NCBI RefSeq assembly: GCF_030378165.1
Contig: NZ_CP119766.1
Span: forward strand, 310,001 to 374,000
Source of the DNA: Flavobacterium panacagri
GTDB taxonomy: Bacteria > Bacteroidota > Bacteroidia > Flavobacteriales > Flavobacteriaceae
Length of the DNA stretch: 64,000 bases
Direction of reading: 5' to 3'
The translations under genes and the position numbers were made by a program. This document shows positions 44,769 through 53,127 of this stretch, one piece after another. The notes under the pieces are model-generated. The model ran no database searches and was not told where the DNA came from. It saw only the letters and a list, made by a program, of their open reading frames with translations. Position 1 is the stretch's first letter, and every line of letters begins with the position of its first letter.

Positions 44769-45614
44769 TTAAATAAACATCATTTTTAAACTTTTCTTAT
44801 AATCGGGTACGTCTAAATTATAAGTTTTTTTAATTTTATTCTTATTCAATATTGAAAAACTAGGCCTTTTCGCTGGAGTTGGATATAAAGAAGATGGAAT
44901 TCCTTCAACTTTACATTTGTAATTCCCAAAATCTTTGATATTTAGAGCGAATTCGTACCAACTAATTTCACCCTCATTCGAATAATTGTAAATCCCTGGC
45001 GTCCATTTTTGAGATTCAACTATATCAATCATTGCTTGAGCTAAATCTGTTGCATAAGTTGGTGATCCAATTTGATCATTTACAACATTAATTTCCTCTC
45101 TCTCCTGCATTAATCGCTGCATTGTTTTCACAAAGTTATTTCCAAATTTACTGTAAACCCACGAAGTTCTAATAATAATTGACTCAGGATTCTCTTTCAA
45201 ACAAGAGATTTCCCCAGCTAGTTTACTTTCTCCATAAATATTTATAGGACAAGTTTCTGCATTTTCATCTAAAGCTATTGAAGAGGTGCCATCAAAAACG
45301 TAATCTGTAGAAACATGAATTAATTTGACACAATTTTTTTCAACATATTTTGCAATAGATTCTACTGCTAGATGGTTTATCGTAAATGCTAAATCTCTTT
45401 CCGATTCCGCTTTATCTACAGCAGTATACGCACCGCAATTAAGAATAATATCTGGTTTAATTGTATTTAACTGTGATTGAAGTAATTCTAAATTATCTAA
45501 TGTAATTTTTGTTCGATCAGCAAAAATCCATTCGTAATTTGAATATAAAGGCGCTAAAACTGATAGTTCAGACCCTAATTGTCCTGTTGCTCCAGTTACA
45601 AGAATTTTTTTCAT
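44769..45614 (-). CDS. rfbD: dTDP-4-dehydrorhamnose reductase
   Basis: Reduces dTDP-4-keto-L-rhamnose to dTDP-L-rhamnose with NAD(P)H. The 281-residue SDR has the start ILVTGATGQLGSELS (4-18), the active-site segment IYGESKLAGE (Y-x-x-x-K near 128-132) and VSTDYVFDG. Length and layout match RfbD/RmlD. It shares its start base with the rfbC stop (45614) and is 50 bases from rfbA. Confidence 0.95.
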   Translation of the reverse strand: MKKILVTGATGQLGSELSVLAPLYSNYEWIFADRTKITLDNLELLQSQLNTIKPDIILNCGAYTAVDKAESERDLAFTINHLAVESIAKYVEKNCVKLIHVSTDYVFDGTSSIALDENAETCPINIYGESKLAGEISCLKENPESIIIRTSWVYSKFGNNFVKTMQRLMQEREEINVVNDQIGSPTYATDLAQAMIDIVESQKWTPGIYNYSNEGEISWYEFALNIKDFGNYKCKVEGIPSSLYPTPAKRPSFSILNKNKIKKTYNLDVPDYKKSLKMMFI

Positions 45615-46162
45615 TAAAACAAACTATTACAATTTTCTATAAAAGGAAGTATTTGATCTTTTTCCGATACAATTGCATCGTCTAGATTCATTCCCCAATC
45701 TATATTTAATGAAGGATCATCATATTTGATTCCTCCTTCAGAAGCTTTATTGTAAAATTGATCACATTTGTACATTACTGAAGCTGTTTCGCTAATAACC
45801 GAAAAACCATGTGCAAATCCTTGTGGAACTAACAACTGCTTTTTATTCTCTGCAGACAACAAAACACTAAATGCTTTACCATAAGTAGGAGAATCTTTTC
45901 TTAAATCTACCGCGACATCAATAATCTCACCTTCTAAAACACGAACTAATTTTGTCTGTGCGAAAGGAGGATTTTGGTAATGTAAACCTCTTAAAGTGCC
46001 TTTTTTTGAAAATGATTGATTGTCTTGAACAAATTCGATATTAATTCCTAAACCTTCAAATTTAGTTTTGCTATATGATTCAAAAAAATAACCTCTTTCG
46101 TCACCAAAAACGCTTGGTTCTACAACAACTAGATCTTTTATATAAGTCTCTTCAATTTTCAT
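45614..46162 (-). CDS. rfbC: dTDP-4-dehydrorhamnose 3,5-epimerase
   Basis: Epimerises dTDP-4-keto-6-deoxyglucose at C3 and C5. The 182-residue cupin-fold protein has VFGDERGYFFESY (18-30), RGLHYQNPP with the catalytic His61, VPQGFAHGFSVISE and the YKCDQFYNKASEGG segment, all standard for RfbC/RmlC. It overlaps rfbD by one base, and the aminotransferase gene ends 19 bases upstream of its start. Confidence 0.95.
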   Translation of the reverse strand: MKIEETYIKDLVVVEPSVFGDERGYFFESYSKTKFEGLGINIEFVQDNQSFSKKGTLRGLHYQNPPFAQTKLVRVLEGEIIDVAVDLRKDSPTYGKAFSVLLSAENKKQLLVPQGFAHGFSVISETASVMYKCDQFYNKASEGGIKYDDPSLNIDWGMNLDDAIVSEKDQILPFIENCNSLF

Positions 46163-46181
46163 ATTATATAATAATCGTATT

Positions 46182-47321
46182 TCATGTTTTAAAAAAAACA
46201 GTAATAACTTCTTTAATTCTCTTCTTATCTTCTATTGATAAATTTGATCCTGATGGCAAACATAACCCCTTTTTAAATAAATTCTCAGCTACAGTACTTC
46301 CATAATAAGGATACTTTTCAAAAATTGGCTGTAAATGCATTGGTTTCCAAAGCGGACGACTTTCAATATTTTTTGTTTCCAGCGTTAACCTTAAACTCTC
46401 CTTATTTTTATGCGGATCCTCAGTGTTTATCAAAATAGTGTTCAACCAATAACTAGAAAAAGAATGTTTGTTTAAAACTTCAAAAAGCTCTACAACATTT
46501 ATGTCTTTAAAAATCTCTTTATAAAAATTATGATTTTCTGTTCTTTTTATAACGTTTTCATCAAGAATTTTCATCTGGCCAAGACCAACTCCCGCACAAA
46601 TATTGCTCATTCTATAGTTGTATCCTATAGCGCTATGTTGGTAATGTACTTCGTTATCTTTTGACTGGGTCGAATAAAAAATTGCTCTTTCTTTGTACTC
46701 TTTAGAATTAGAAATCAATGCTCCGCCACTAGAAGTTGTAATTATTTTGTTTCCGTTAAATGACAAAACTCCTAAGCTGCCAAAAGTACCACATTTTTTC
46801 CCTTTATAAGTACTGCCTAAAGCTTCGGCACTATCTTCTACAATTGGGATTTGATATCGATCTGCTATAGAATGAATTTCATCAACCTTGTAAGGATTCC
46901 CATATAGATGAACTGCTATAATTGCTTTTGGTTTCTTACCTTTTTTAAGTCTATCTTTTATAGCAATTTCAAGAGTATTTGGACAAATATTCCATGTTTC
47001 AGACTCGCTATCAACAAAAATTGGAGTTGCTCCCTGATATAGAATTGGATTTGCAGATGCAGAAAATGTCATTGTTTGACAGATAACCTCATCGCCCTTT
47101 TTAACACCTAATAAAATTAGTGCTAAATGAATTGCAGATGTTCCAGAATTTAATGCTGTGACAAATAAATTTTCTCCTAAATAGTTTTGGAGTTTACTTT
47201 CGAAATTATCAACATTTGGCCCTCCAGAAGTTATCCAATTATCTTCTAAAGCTTTTGAAATATATTCTTTTTCAAAACCACTTTGTACACCTAAAGACAA
47301 ATAAATTCTAGAATTATCCAT
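46182..47321 (-). CDS. DegT/DnrJ-family PLP-dependent sugar aminotransferase
   Basis: A 379-residue aminotransferase of the sugar type (PglE/WbpE-like). Landmarks are LNSGTSAIHLAL (58-69), VEDSAEALGSTYKGK, and the PLP lysine K192 in SFNGNKIITTSSGG (187-200). It would aminate a 4-keto sugar, and the CapD/PglF-type dehydratase in the same run would supply one. No PglD-type acetyltransferase is next to it, so the amino group may stay free or be acylated by an enzyme elsewhere. It lies 20 bases from the WecA-like gene. Confidence 0.88.
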   Translation of the reverse strand: MDNSRIYLSLGVQSGFEKEYISKALEDNWITSGGPNVDNFESKLQNYLGENLFVTALNSGTSAIHLALILLGVKKGDEVICQTMTFSASANPILYQGATPIFVDSESETWNICPNTLEIAIKDRLKKGKKPKAIIAVHLYGNPYKVDEIHSIADRYQIPIVEDSAEALGSTYKGKKCGTFGSLGVLSFNGNKIITTSSGGALISNSKEYKERAIFYSTQSKDNEVHYQHSAIGYNYRMSNICAGVGLGQMKILDENVIKRTENHNFYKEIFKDINVVELFEVLNKHSFSSYWLNTILINTEDPHKNKESLRLTLETKNIESRPLWKPMHLQPIFEKYPYYGSTVAENLFKKGLCLPSGSNLSIEDKKRIKEVITVFFKT

Positions 47322-47341
47322 TTAATAACCAATAATCTGCA

Positions 47342-48307
47342 TTATGCATTTGCTCTTAAATTCTTTTTGTTTAACAAATAAAATTTTGAAGAATAAATAC
47401 AAAGCAAAGGCAGAATTACAATTAAGAATATAATTGCATCTTGAACTTGTTGATAAAGAATAATAACTAAAAAAGAAATAATTGCTTGTGCTAATGCATA
47501 AAAAAGAGCTACTAATCTATGTTGTATTTTATATTCATTACTTAGTACCTGATATAAATGCAATCGATGTGCTTCAAAAATATTCTGTCTCAAATAAAGT
47601 CTGTGTAAAATTGTACAAACTGCATCAACGCCATATACGGCCAAAAGCAATAGCCAAATTACAGATTCTGTTGCAAGAATCAATTTTAAAACTAAATAAA
47701 TTATCCAAAAAGCTATGGCGATACTTCCAACATCACCAGCAAAACATTTTGCCTTTTTCCTATAATTAAAAAAAAGAAAAATTACACTTGCAAGCATTGC
47801 ATATTTTATAAAAGTTCCATCAATAAAAAGTTGGATTTTTGTATTTATATATAACAATGATCCCATGACAACCAATGTATAAAGTCCTGTAATTCCATTG
47901 ATACCATCCATGAAATTATAAGCATTTATTAATCCAATAGCAACGACATACACAATTACAATTCCCCAAATTGGCATTATATTGAATAAATTCATATCAT
48001 AAAAAATCAAAGTTATAGAAAGAAAATGAATTGAGATTCGGATTTTATTTGACAAACTCTGAATATCATCCCAAAAGCTTACTAAGCTTACTAAAGTTAT
48101 ACCGGTAAAGAAAAAATAATTATTTTGGACATGCTGAACGAAATAAAGCAAAGCCGAAAACCAAAAAATGATTCCACCTCCTCTTAATGTTATTTCCGTA
48201 TGTGAGCTCCTTAAATTTGGTTTATCAATAATATTAAACCGATCTGCCACTTTAAAATAAAGTAACATAATAATCATTAAAACAATTCCTAAGATTGTAT
48301 ATTCCAT
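47342..48307 (-). CDS. WbpL/WecA-type undecaprenyl-phosphate sugar-phosphate transferase
   Basis: A GT4-like MraY-family membrane enzyme of 321 residues that joins an N-acetylhexosamine phosphate to undecaprenyl phosphate. It has about ten membrane segments, the NAYNFMDGINGITGLY aspartate motif (about 127-142) and the C-terminal EAHRLHLYQVL histidine motif. Its neighbour is a WbpV-type reductase, as in Pseudomonas loci, where WbpL starts with FucNAc or QuiNAc. It shares one base with that gene. This would be the initiator for the Wzx/Wzy glycan. Confidence 0.9.
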   Translation of the reverse strand: MEYTILGIVLMIIMLLYFKVADRFNIIDKPNLRSSHTEITLRGGGIIFWFSALLYFVQHVQNNYFFFTGITLVSLVSFWDDIQSLSNKIRISIHFLSITLIFYDMNLFNIMPIWGIVIVYVVAIGLINAYNFMDGINGITGLYTLVVMGSLLYINTKIQLFIDGTFIKYAMLASVIFLFFNYRKKAKCFAGDVGSIAIAFWIIYLVLKLILATESVIWLLLLAVYGVDAVCTILHRLYLRQNIFEAHRLHLYQVLSNEYKIQHRLVALFYALAQAIISFLVIILYQQVQDAIIFLIVILPLLCIYSSKFYLLNKKNLRANA

Positions 48308-49206
48308 TATTTATTTATAAAACTTTTTATTGTTCGTTCCAATCCATATTGTGCAGTATGTGGGAGCTTTTCAATTTCTAAGGCGGTTTTTATTTTTTTA
48401 TTTGAGACTTCGTAATTTTCAGTCAATTTTTGGATTGTTTCAGAATTTAGCGGAAATCTAATAATATCTCCAATTTTAGCAATAGTACTAATGATTGATT
48501 TAGGAACTGCAATCGAACGACTTTTTCTCTTTAAAGCTAGTGATATAATTTGTACTAATTCGTTTGTAGATAAAACTTCATCATCTGCACAATTATATAC
48601 CCCTGAAACAACCATTTTATTTTCAATCAAATTCTTAATCAAAAAGCAAAGATTCTCAATACTTAAAAATGACCGTTTATTTTGAAATGCCGCCAATGGC
48701 CAAGGCAATCCTTTTGCAACTAACTGATATAATAAGTTAAGATTTCCTTTATTTTCTGGGCCATGAATCATACAGGGTCTTAAAATATAAACTCTTTTCC
48801 CTTCAGGCAATTTTCTCCCTAATACATATTCTTCCGCTTGCTGTTTAGCTATACCATAGTGCGTCTTAGGATTTGGAACAGTATCTTCCGTTAAAATTCC
48901 ATCAACTTTATCTGCTACCGCCTTAACAGTGCTCATAAAAATAAATACAGTTGCCTTGGATTTTAAGAAACTATCAAATATTTGCTTAGTTAGCTCAAAA
49001 TTGGCCTCATAATAATCGTTTGGTCTTGAAACTTTTTTCAAATCATGAGCTTTCCCTGCAAGATGTATAATGGCATCTGCATTGATCTCAATTTTTTGAT
49101 TTGGTATGTAACGAACACTTAATGATTCAATTTCATACGAACTAAGATATTTTTTTAGATTCGTTCCTACAAATCCTGTCAATCCAGTTACTATAATTTT
49201 ATGCAT
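48307..49206 (-). CDS. WbpV-like NAD-dependent nucleotide-sugar reductase/epimerase
   Basis: An SDR of 299 residues: dinucleotide loop GLTGFVG (8-14), the THYGIAKQQAEEYVLG block with Y117 and K121, and CMIHGPENKGNL (about 147-158). In loci with a WbpL-type transferase such enzymes reduce UDP-4-keto-6-deoxy-GlcNAc (WbpV/WreQ type) to UDP-QuiNAc or UDP-FucNAc. A UDP-hexose 4-epimerase is the alternative. The CapD-type dehydratase could provide the substrate. It shares single bases with both neighbours. Confidence 0.83.
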   Translation of the reverse strand: MHKIIVTGLTGFVGTNLKKYLSSYEIESLSVRYIPNQKIEINADAIIHLAGKAHDLKKVSRPNDYYEANFELTKQIFDSFLKSKATVFIFMSTVKAVADKVDGILTEDTVPNPKTHYGIAKQQAEEYVLGRKLPEGKRVYILRPCMIHGPENKGNLNLLYQLVAKGLPWPLAAFQNKRSFLSIENLCFLIKNLIENKMVVSGVYNCADDEVLSTNELVQIISLALKRKSRSIAVPKSIISTIAKIGDIIRFPLNSETIQKLTENYEVSNKKIKTALEIEKLPHTAQYGLERTIKSFINK

Positions 49207-50411
49207 TAGCTCTTTAATATAAGTTCTAAATTATTGATACATTTTGTCATTGTAAAGTTCTCTTCAAAATATTTAAATCCATTTTGACCAAGTATACTTC
49301 GTTGTTCTTCACTCAACTCATACATCTTTACAATTTCTTTTGCCAATCCTTCATAATTTCCAGCATTTGTTGAAAATCCACAATTAGCTTCGTCAATTAA
49401 TTCAGCCCCTTCGCCATTTAGAATACCTAAAATTGGTTTCTCGGTACATAAATAAGCCTGTAGTTTTGCCGGCACTGTTAGATTAAATATTAATTCATCC
49501 TTAAGAGAAACTAATAATACGTCTGATTTGGTAAAAAAAGTCTTCATTGCTTCTATGGGAAATCTTCCTAGAAAATGTACTGTTTTACTTAAATCATTTA
49601 CAATAACAAAATCTTCAAGTTCCTGTTTACTTCTTCCATCACCAACAAAGACAAAATGAATATCTAATTTTTCTTTAAGAATTAAAGCCGCTTTTACAAT
49701 AGAATTTACATCTTGCGCTACTCCAATATTTCCAGCAAAAAGAATCTTAAAGCCTTTAGGCAGTTCAGGAATTGGATAATTAGAATCTCCTTTTAAAATA
49801 GAATCTTCAGCCCAGTTTGGAAAATAAATAAGTTTTTCTTCATAATTTCCCTTTGTCAAAATCGATTCTTTAAACCCTTTAGAGCTAATTAAAATCTTAT
49901 CTGAATTATTGTAGATGTACTTTACCATTCCTGTAAAAAAGGATAATATCGTTTTATTTTTGACTCCTCCTGCTGAAGTAAGGCTTTCTGGCCACAAATC
50001 CAAAACCCAAAAATACAATGGGATTTTTTGAATCTTTTTTATAACGATAGCTGGAAAACCTTGAGTTATTGGAGAAGGCTCGTGCACAAAAACTACATCA
50101 AATTTATCTCGAAAAGTTAGAAATAAAGCTCTAATTGAAGCAAAAAATGCCCAGCTGAAATAATTCAAAAAAAGTCTCACTCCTCCACCCTTTCCTCTAG
50201 GAATTAATAAAGCTCTAACAACTTTTACTCCATTAATAGTCTCGCTTCTCTTTTTAAAAAAGCCATAACCAGTATAAATTTTTCCTTCAGGATAATTTGG
50301 TAAGCCAGTTAAAACAGTAACATCATGGCCTCTTTTAACTAATTCAAAAGCAATATCATTACTTTTAAAATTTTCCGGAAAAAAATATTGAGTAACTAAT
50401 AGTATTTTCAT
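49206..50411 (-). CDS. wbuB: WbuB-like GT4 glycosyltransferase (likely L-FucNAc transferase)
   Basis: A GT-B protein of 401 residues with the WbuB-family beginning MKILLVTQYFFPENFKSNDIAFELVKRGHDVTVLTGLPNYPEG (first 43 residues, read in parts). The C-terminal domain has ILFAGNIGVAQDVNSIVKA. The frame is open 8 codons upstream, but ATG 50409-50411 gives the family start and sits one base after the fnlC-like stop. In E. coli O26/O145 and P. aeruginosa, wbuB/wbjE follow fnlC and transfer L-FucNAc, which fits this order. Donor form (FucNAc or FucNAm) is not certain. Confidence 0.85.
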   Translation of the reverse strand: MKILLVTQYFFPENFKSNDIAFELVKRGHDVTVLTGLPNYPEGKIYTGYGFFKKRSETINGVKVVRALLIPRGKGGGVRLFLNYFSWAFFASIRALFLTFRDKFDVVFVHEPSPITQGFPAIVIKKIQKIPLYFWVLDLWPESLTSAGGVKNKTILSFFTGMVKYIYNNSDKILISSKGFKESILTKGNYEEKLIYFPNWAEDSILKGDSNYPIPELPKGFKILFAGNIGVAQDVNSIVKAALILKEKLDIHFVFVGDGRSKQELEDFVIVNDLSKTVHFLGRFPIEAMKTFFTKSDVLLVSLKDELIFNLTVPAKLQAYLCTEKPILGILNGEGAELIDEANCGFSTNAGNYEGLAKEIVKMYELSEEQRSILGQNGFKYFEENFTMTKCINNLELILKS

Positions 50412-50412
50412 T

Positions 50413-51552
50413 CTATAATTCTCTCCAAACCACACGTTTTACATAATCTGTGTAACTCAAAATAATACGAACCATTTTTTCTGAAACATTTGGCATTGAA
50501 TAATCAGCTACTGGCCTAAAGTTTCTTTCTTCTCCTATTTTTTGATATTGAAGTTGCACTAAGCCTTGCAAAATTCTTTCTGGACTTAAGCCTACCATCA
50601 TAACTGAAGTTTCTTCCATTGCTTCAGGTCTTTCGTGAGCATCCCTAATATTAAGAGCTCTAAAGTTTAGTACCGAAGATTCTTCCGAAATTGTTCCCGA
50701 ATCAGATAAAACAGCAAAAGATCTCATTTGCAAAGCATTGTAATCATTAAATCCTAGAGGTTTTAAGAATTGTACATTTTTATGCATCTGAATGTTTTTC
50801 TTTTCGATCATATTTCTTGTTCGAGGGTGTGTACTCACAATAATAGGATAATTATATTTTTCAGCTATAAGATTCAAACTCTCCATTAATCCACTGAAAT
50901 TTGTTTCGCTATTGATATTTTCTTCTCGATGTGATGATACCACAAAAAACTTACCTTCTTCCAGTTCTAATCGATCTAAAACATCAGAAGATTTTATAGA
51001 TGGCAAATAGTGATTTAAAACCTCGAACATAGGAGAGCCAGTTTTTATAATTCTATCAGCAGGCAGACCTTCTCTTAATAGATATTCTCTTGCAATATCA
51101 CTGTAGGTCAAATTAATATCAGAAGTGTGGTCAACAATTTTTCTGTTTGTCTCTTCTGGAACGCGTTGATCAAAACAACGATTTCCTGCTTCCATATGAA
51201 AAATAGGAATATGTCGTTTTTTTGCTGGTATAGCACACAAACAACTATTAGTATCTCCTAAAACTAAGAAAGCATCAGGCTTTTCTGATCCTAATAAAGG
51301 GTCTATTTTAATCAATATCTGCCCTACTGTCTCTGTTGCTGTAGCACCTGCAGCATTTAGGAAAAAATCTGGTTTACGAATTCCTAAATCATCAAAAAAT
51401 ATTTGATTTAATTCATAATCGTAATTTTGTCCTGTGTGCACAATAACATGTTCTATTGCATCGGAATTATCTAAAGCTGCCATTACCCTGGAAAGACGTA
51501 TAATTTCAGGTCTTGTACCAACAACAGTCATTACTTTTAATTGTGATTTCAT
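50413..51552 (-). CDS. fnlC: UDP-N-acetyl hexosamine 2-epimerase, FnlC/WbjD type
   Basis: The last enzyme of UDP-L-FucNAc synthesis, inverting C2. The 379-residue WecB-fold protein has VMTVVGTRPEIIRLS (7-21), VLGDTNSCLCA, FHMEAGNRCFDQRVPEETNRK (about 117-137) and HRTEN-like SSHREENINSETN. Both sequence and neighbours (FnlA, FnlB, WbuB) point to FnlC rather than the UDP-ManNAc-forming WecB. It sits 24 bases from the FnlB-type gene. Confidence 0.9.
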   Translation of the reverse strand: MKSQLKVMTVVGTRPEIIRLSRVMAALDNSDAIEHVIVHTGQNYDYELNQIFFDDLGIRKPDFFLNAAGATATETVGQILIKIDPLLGSEKPDAFLVLGDTNSCLCAIPAKKRHIPIFHMEAGNRCFDQRVPEETNRKIVDHTSDINLTYSDIAREYLLREGLPADRIIKTGSPMFEVLNHYLPSIKSSDVLDRLELEEGKFFVVSSHREENINSETNFSGLMESLNLIAEKYNYPIIVSTHPRTRNMIEKKNIQMHKNVQFLKPLGFNDYNALQMRSFAVLSDSGTISEESSVLNFRALNIRDAHERPEAMEETSVMMVGLSPERILQGLVQLQYQKIGEERNFRPVADYSMPNVSEKMVRIILSYTDYVKRVVWREL

Positions 51553-51576
51553 TATATCTAAGAAATTATTATTTTT

Positions 51577-52695
51577 TTAAACGTTTTCAAAATAGGTGTC
51601 TGGATCATTTGGGTCATAAAATTCATTTATCCAAAAATTAGTGTATAGAACTTCCTCTCCAACATTTTTAATATTGTGTGTGTACCATATTGGCATATCC
51701 ACATAAGCTGGTTCATTTCCATCAAGATAAAAATCTAAAACTTCATCTGTACCAATACGCCTCAACTGAATTAAGGCTTTTCCTTTAATTACAGCAAAAC
51801 GTTCAATCTTTCTTGTATGATAATGATTCCCACGTGTGATTCCAGGAACAGTTGTTGAAAATGAAACTTGCCCACCAACTCCTAATCGAATAATTTCTAC
51901 AAATGATCCCCTTGGATCTGTATGTTCGACGAATTTTACTGGATAATGTTTTTTTATATCCATATAGCACCGAAATGTATTGAATAAATTCAGTTCAAAT
52001 GTAGTTTCAATACTTGGGATGATGCCTTTGTCCTGATATTCCAATTTAAATTTTTCTAGCAAAGCTAAAAGTTGAGAAACCTTAGATTCTGAAGTATATG
52101 GTATCAGAATTTCAGATTTTCCTTTTTTACTTCTAATTTCAGAAATAATGGCATTTACTAATTCTCCAACATATATCAATTTCAAATCACCATCAACGTC
52201 AATAACAGGTTTTTCATCATGCGATAACTTATGACAAAAAGTGGCTACGACCGAATTGTAATTTGGATGACCAAAAGGCCCGAAAACATTAGGAATAATC
52301 ATCCCTGTAAATTTACCTTCAGAATTGCCAGCCCAATTAATCATTAATTCTCTTCCTTCTTTCTTGGACTTTCCGTATAGATTGTCTCTCTCTTCCTGCG
52401 TTGATGAGGAAAATAAAACATGTGCTTTACTGCTAGTCTTATTTAAGGAATTGACTAATCTTTTAACCAGGCCTAAATTAGTATCGTAAATTACTTGTGG
52501 GTCATTATGACGATTCATAGCTGCCAAATGTACAATCACGTCACATTGTGAAACGAAATCATCTAATTTGGTTTCATCTTCAAAATATTCTTTTTTGAAA
52601 TCAACTCTTACAAACTCATTGGGAAAGAGCCCAATTGTATTATATAAATGTGTCCCAACAAAGCCTGCTTGGCCTGTAATACCTATTTTTAACAT
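51577..52695 (-). CDS. fnlB: FnlB/WbjC-type reductase with C-terminal cupin (CapF family)
   Basis: The bifunctional second enzyme of UDP-L-FucNAc synthesis, 372 residues. The N-terminal SDR (about 1-245) starts KIGITGQAGFVGTHL and has the S-S-S-T-Q and YGKSKKEGRELM active segment. The C-terminal cupin (about 255-372) has FVEIIRLGVGGQVSFSTTVPGITRGNHYHTRKIERF, with the metal-binding His pair. This two-domain plan matches CapF and WbjC. It follows a cupin gene that separates it from fnlA. Confidence 0.92.
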   Translation of the reverse strand: MLKIGITGQAGFVGTHLYNTIGLFPNEFVRVDFKKEYFEDETKLDDFVSQCDVIVHLAAMNRHNDPQVIYDTNLGLVKRLVNSLNKTSSKAHVLFSSSTQEERDNLYGKSKKEGRELMINWAGNSEGKFTGMIIPNVFGPFGHPNYNSVVATFCHKLSHDEKPVIDVDGDLKLIYVGELVNAIISEIRSKKGKSEILIPYTSESKVSQLLALLEKFKLEYQDKGIIPSIETTFELNLFNTFRCYMDIKKHYPVKFVEHTDPRGSFVEIIRLGVGGQVSFSTTVPGITRGNHYHTRKIERFAVIKGKALIQLRRIGTDEVLDFYLDGNEPAYVDMPIWYTHNIKNVGEEVLYTNFWINEFYDPNDPDTYFENV

Positions 52696-52703
52696 TCTTG
52701 TTT

Positions 52704-53120
52704 TTATATTTTAAAATAATCAATATCATATCGATATTCATCTTGAATTTCACCCAATAAGTAATCTGCCATTACAAGTAATTTAGAATTAAATTCTAAA
52801 GATTGAATACTGCTTACATATCCTTTAGGAACATGAAGTACATTTAATTTTTCAGAATCAATTAAATATGTAAAATTTTCTAAATCTAGAGATGGAGTTT
52901 CCCAGTTGTCAATTTTAATTAGCTGAATTTTAAATTTCCCACTAACAACAGAAAACCATCTTTGCTCTATCTGATGGCCTTGCCAACCTCTAATAAACTC
53001 TGGGCTTTCATTTTCTATAATATAAATCCTTTTGACCATAGAGGCATCAAATTCATTATTATATAATAATGTTCCTCTTTGATCAGAATGACTATTTCCG
53101 TTAATTAATTTTGGTTCCAT
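52704..53120 (-). CDS. Small cupin-fold protein, FdtA/WxcM-like, with altered active site
   Basis: A single-domain cupin of 138 residues inserted between fnlA and fnlB. Its core resembles the FdtA/QdtA keto-isomerase family (SDQRGTLLY, then RGWQGHQIEQRWFSVVSGKFKIQL, and VPKGYVSSIQSLEFNSKLLVMADY). In FdtA the motif is R-G-x-H-x-H-K; here Gln47 replaces the first His while His49 remains. This may mean a non-catalytic or a different role, perhaps metal or sugar binding. It is not the WbuC cupin of the E. coli loci. Spacing to the neighbours is 8 and 7 bases. Confidence 0.65.
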   Translation of the reverse strand: MEPKLINGNSHSDQRGTLLYNNEFDASMVKRIYIIENESPEFIRGWQGHQIEQRWFSVVSGKFKIQLIKIDNWETPSLDLENFTYLIDSEKLNVLHVPKGYVSSIQSLEFNSKLLVMADYLLGEIQDEYRYDIDYFKI

Positions 53121-53127
53121 TTTTTAT

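Noticed and set aside
50413..51552. WecB-type UDP-ManNAc production for NeuB or enterobacterial common antigen
   Set aside because: The N-terminus, length and position after FnlA/FnlB and before WbuB match FnlC/WbjD; no NeuC or ECA genes are nearby.
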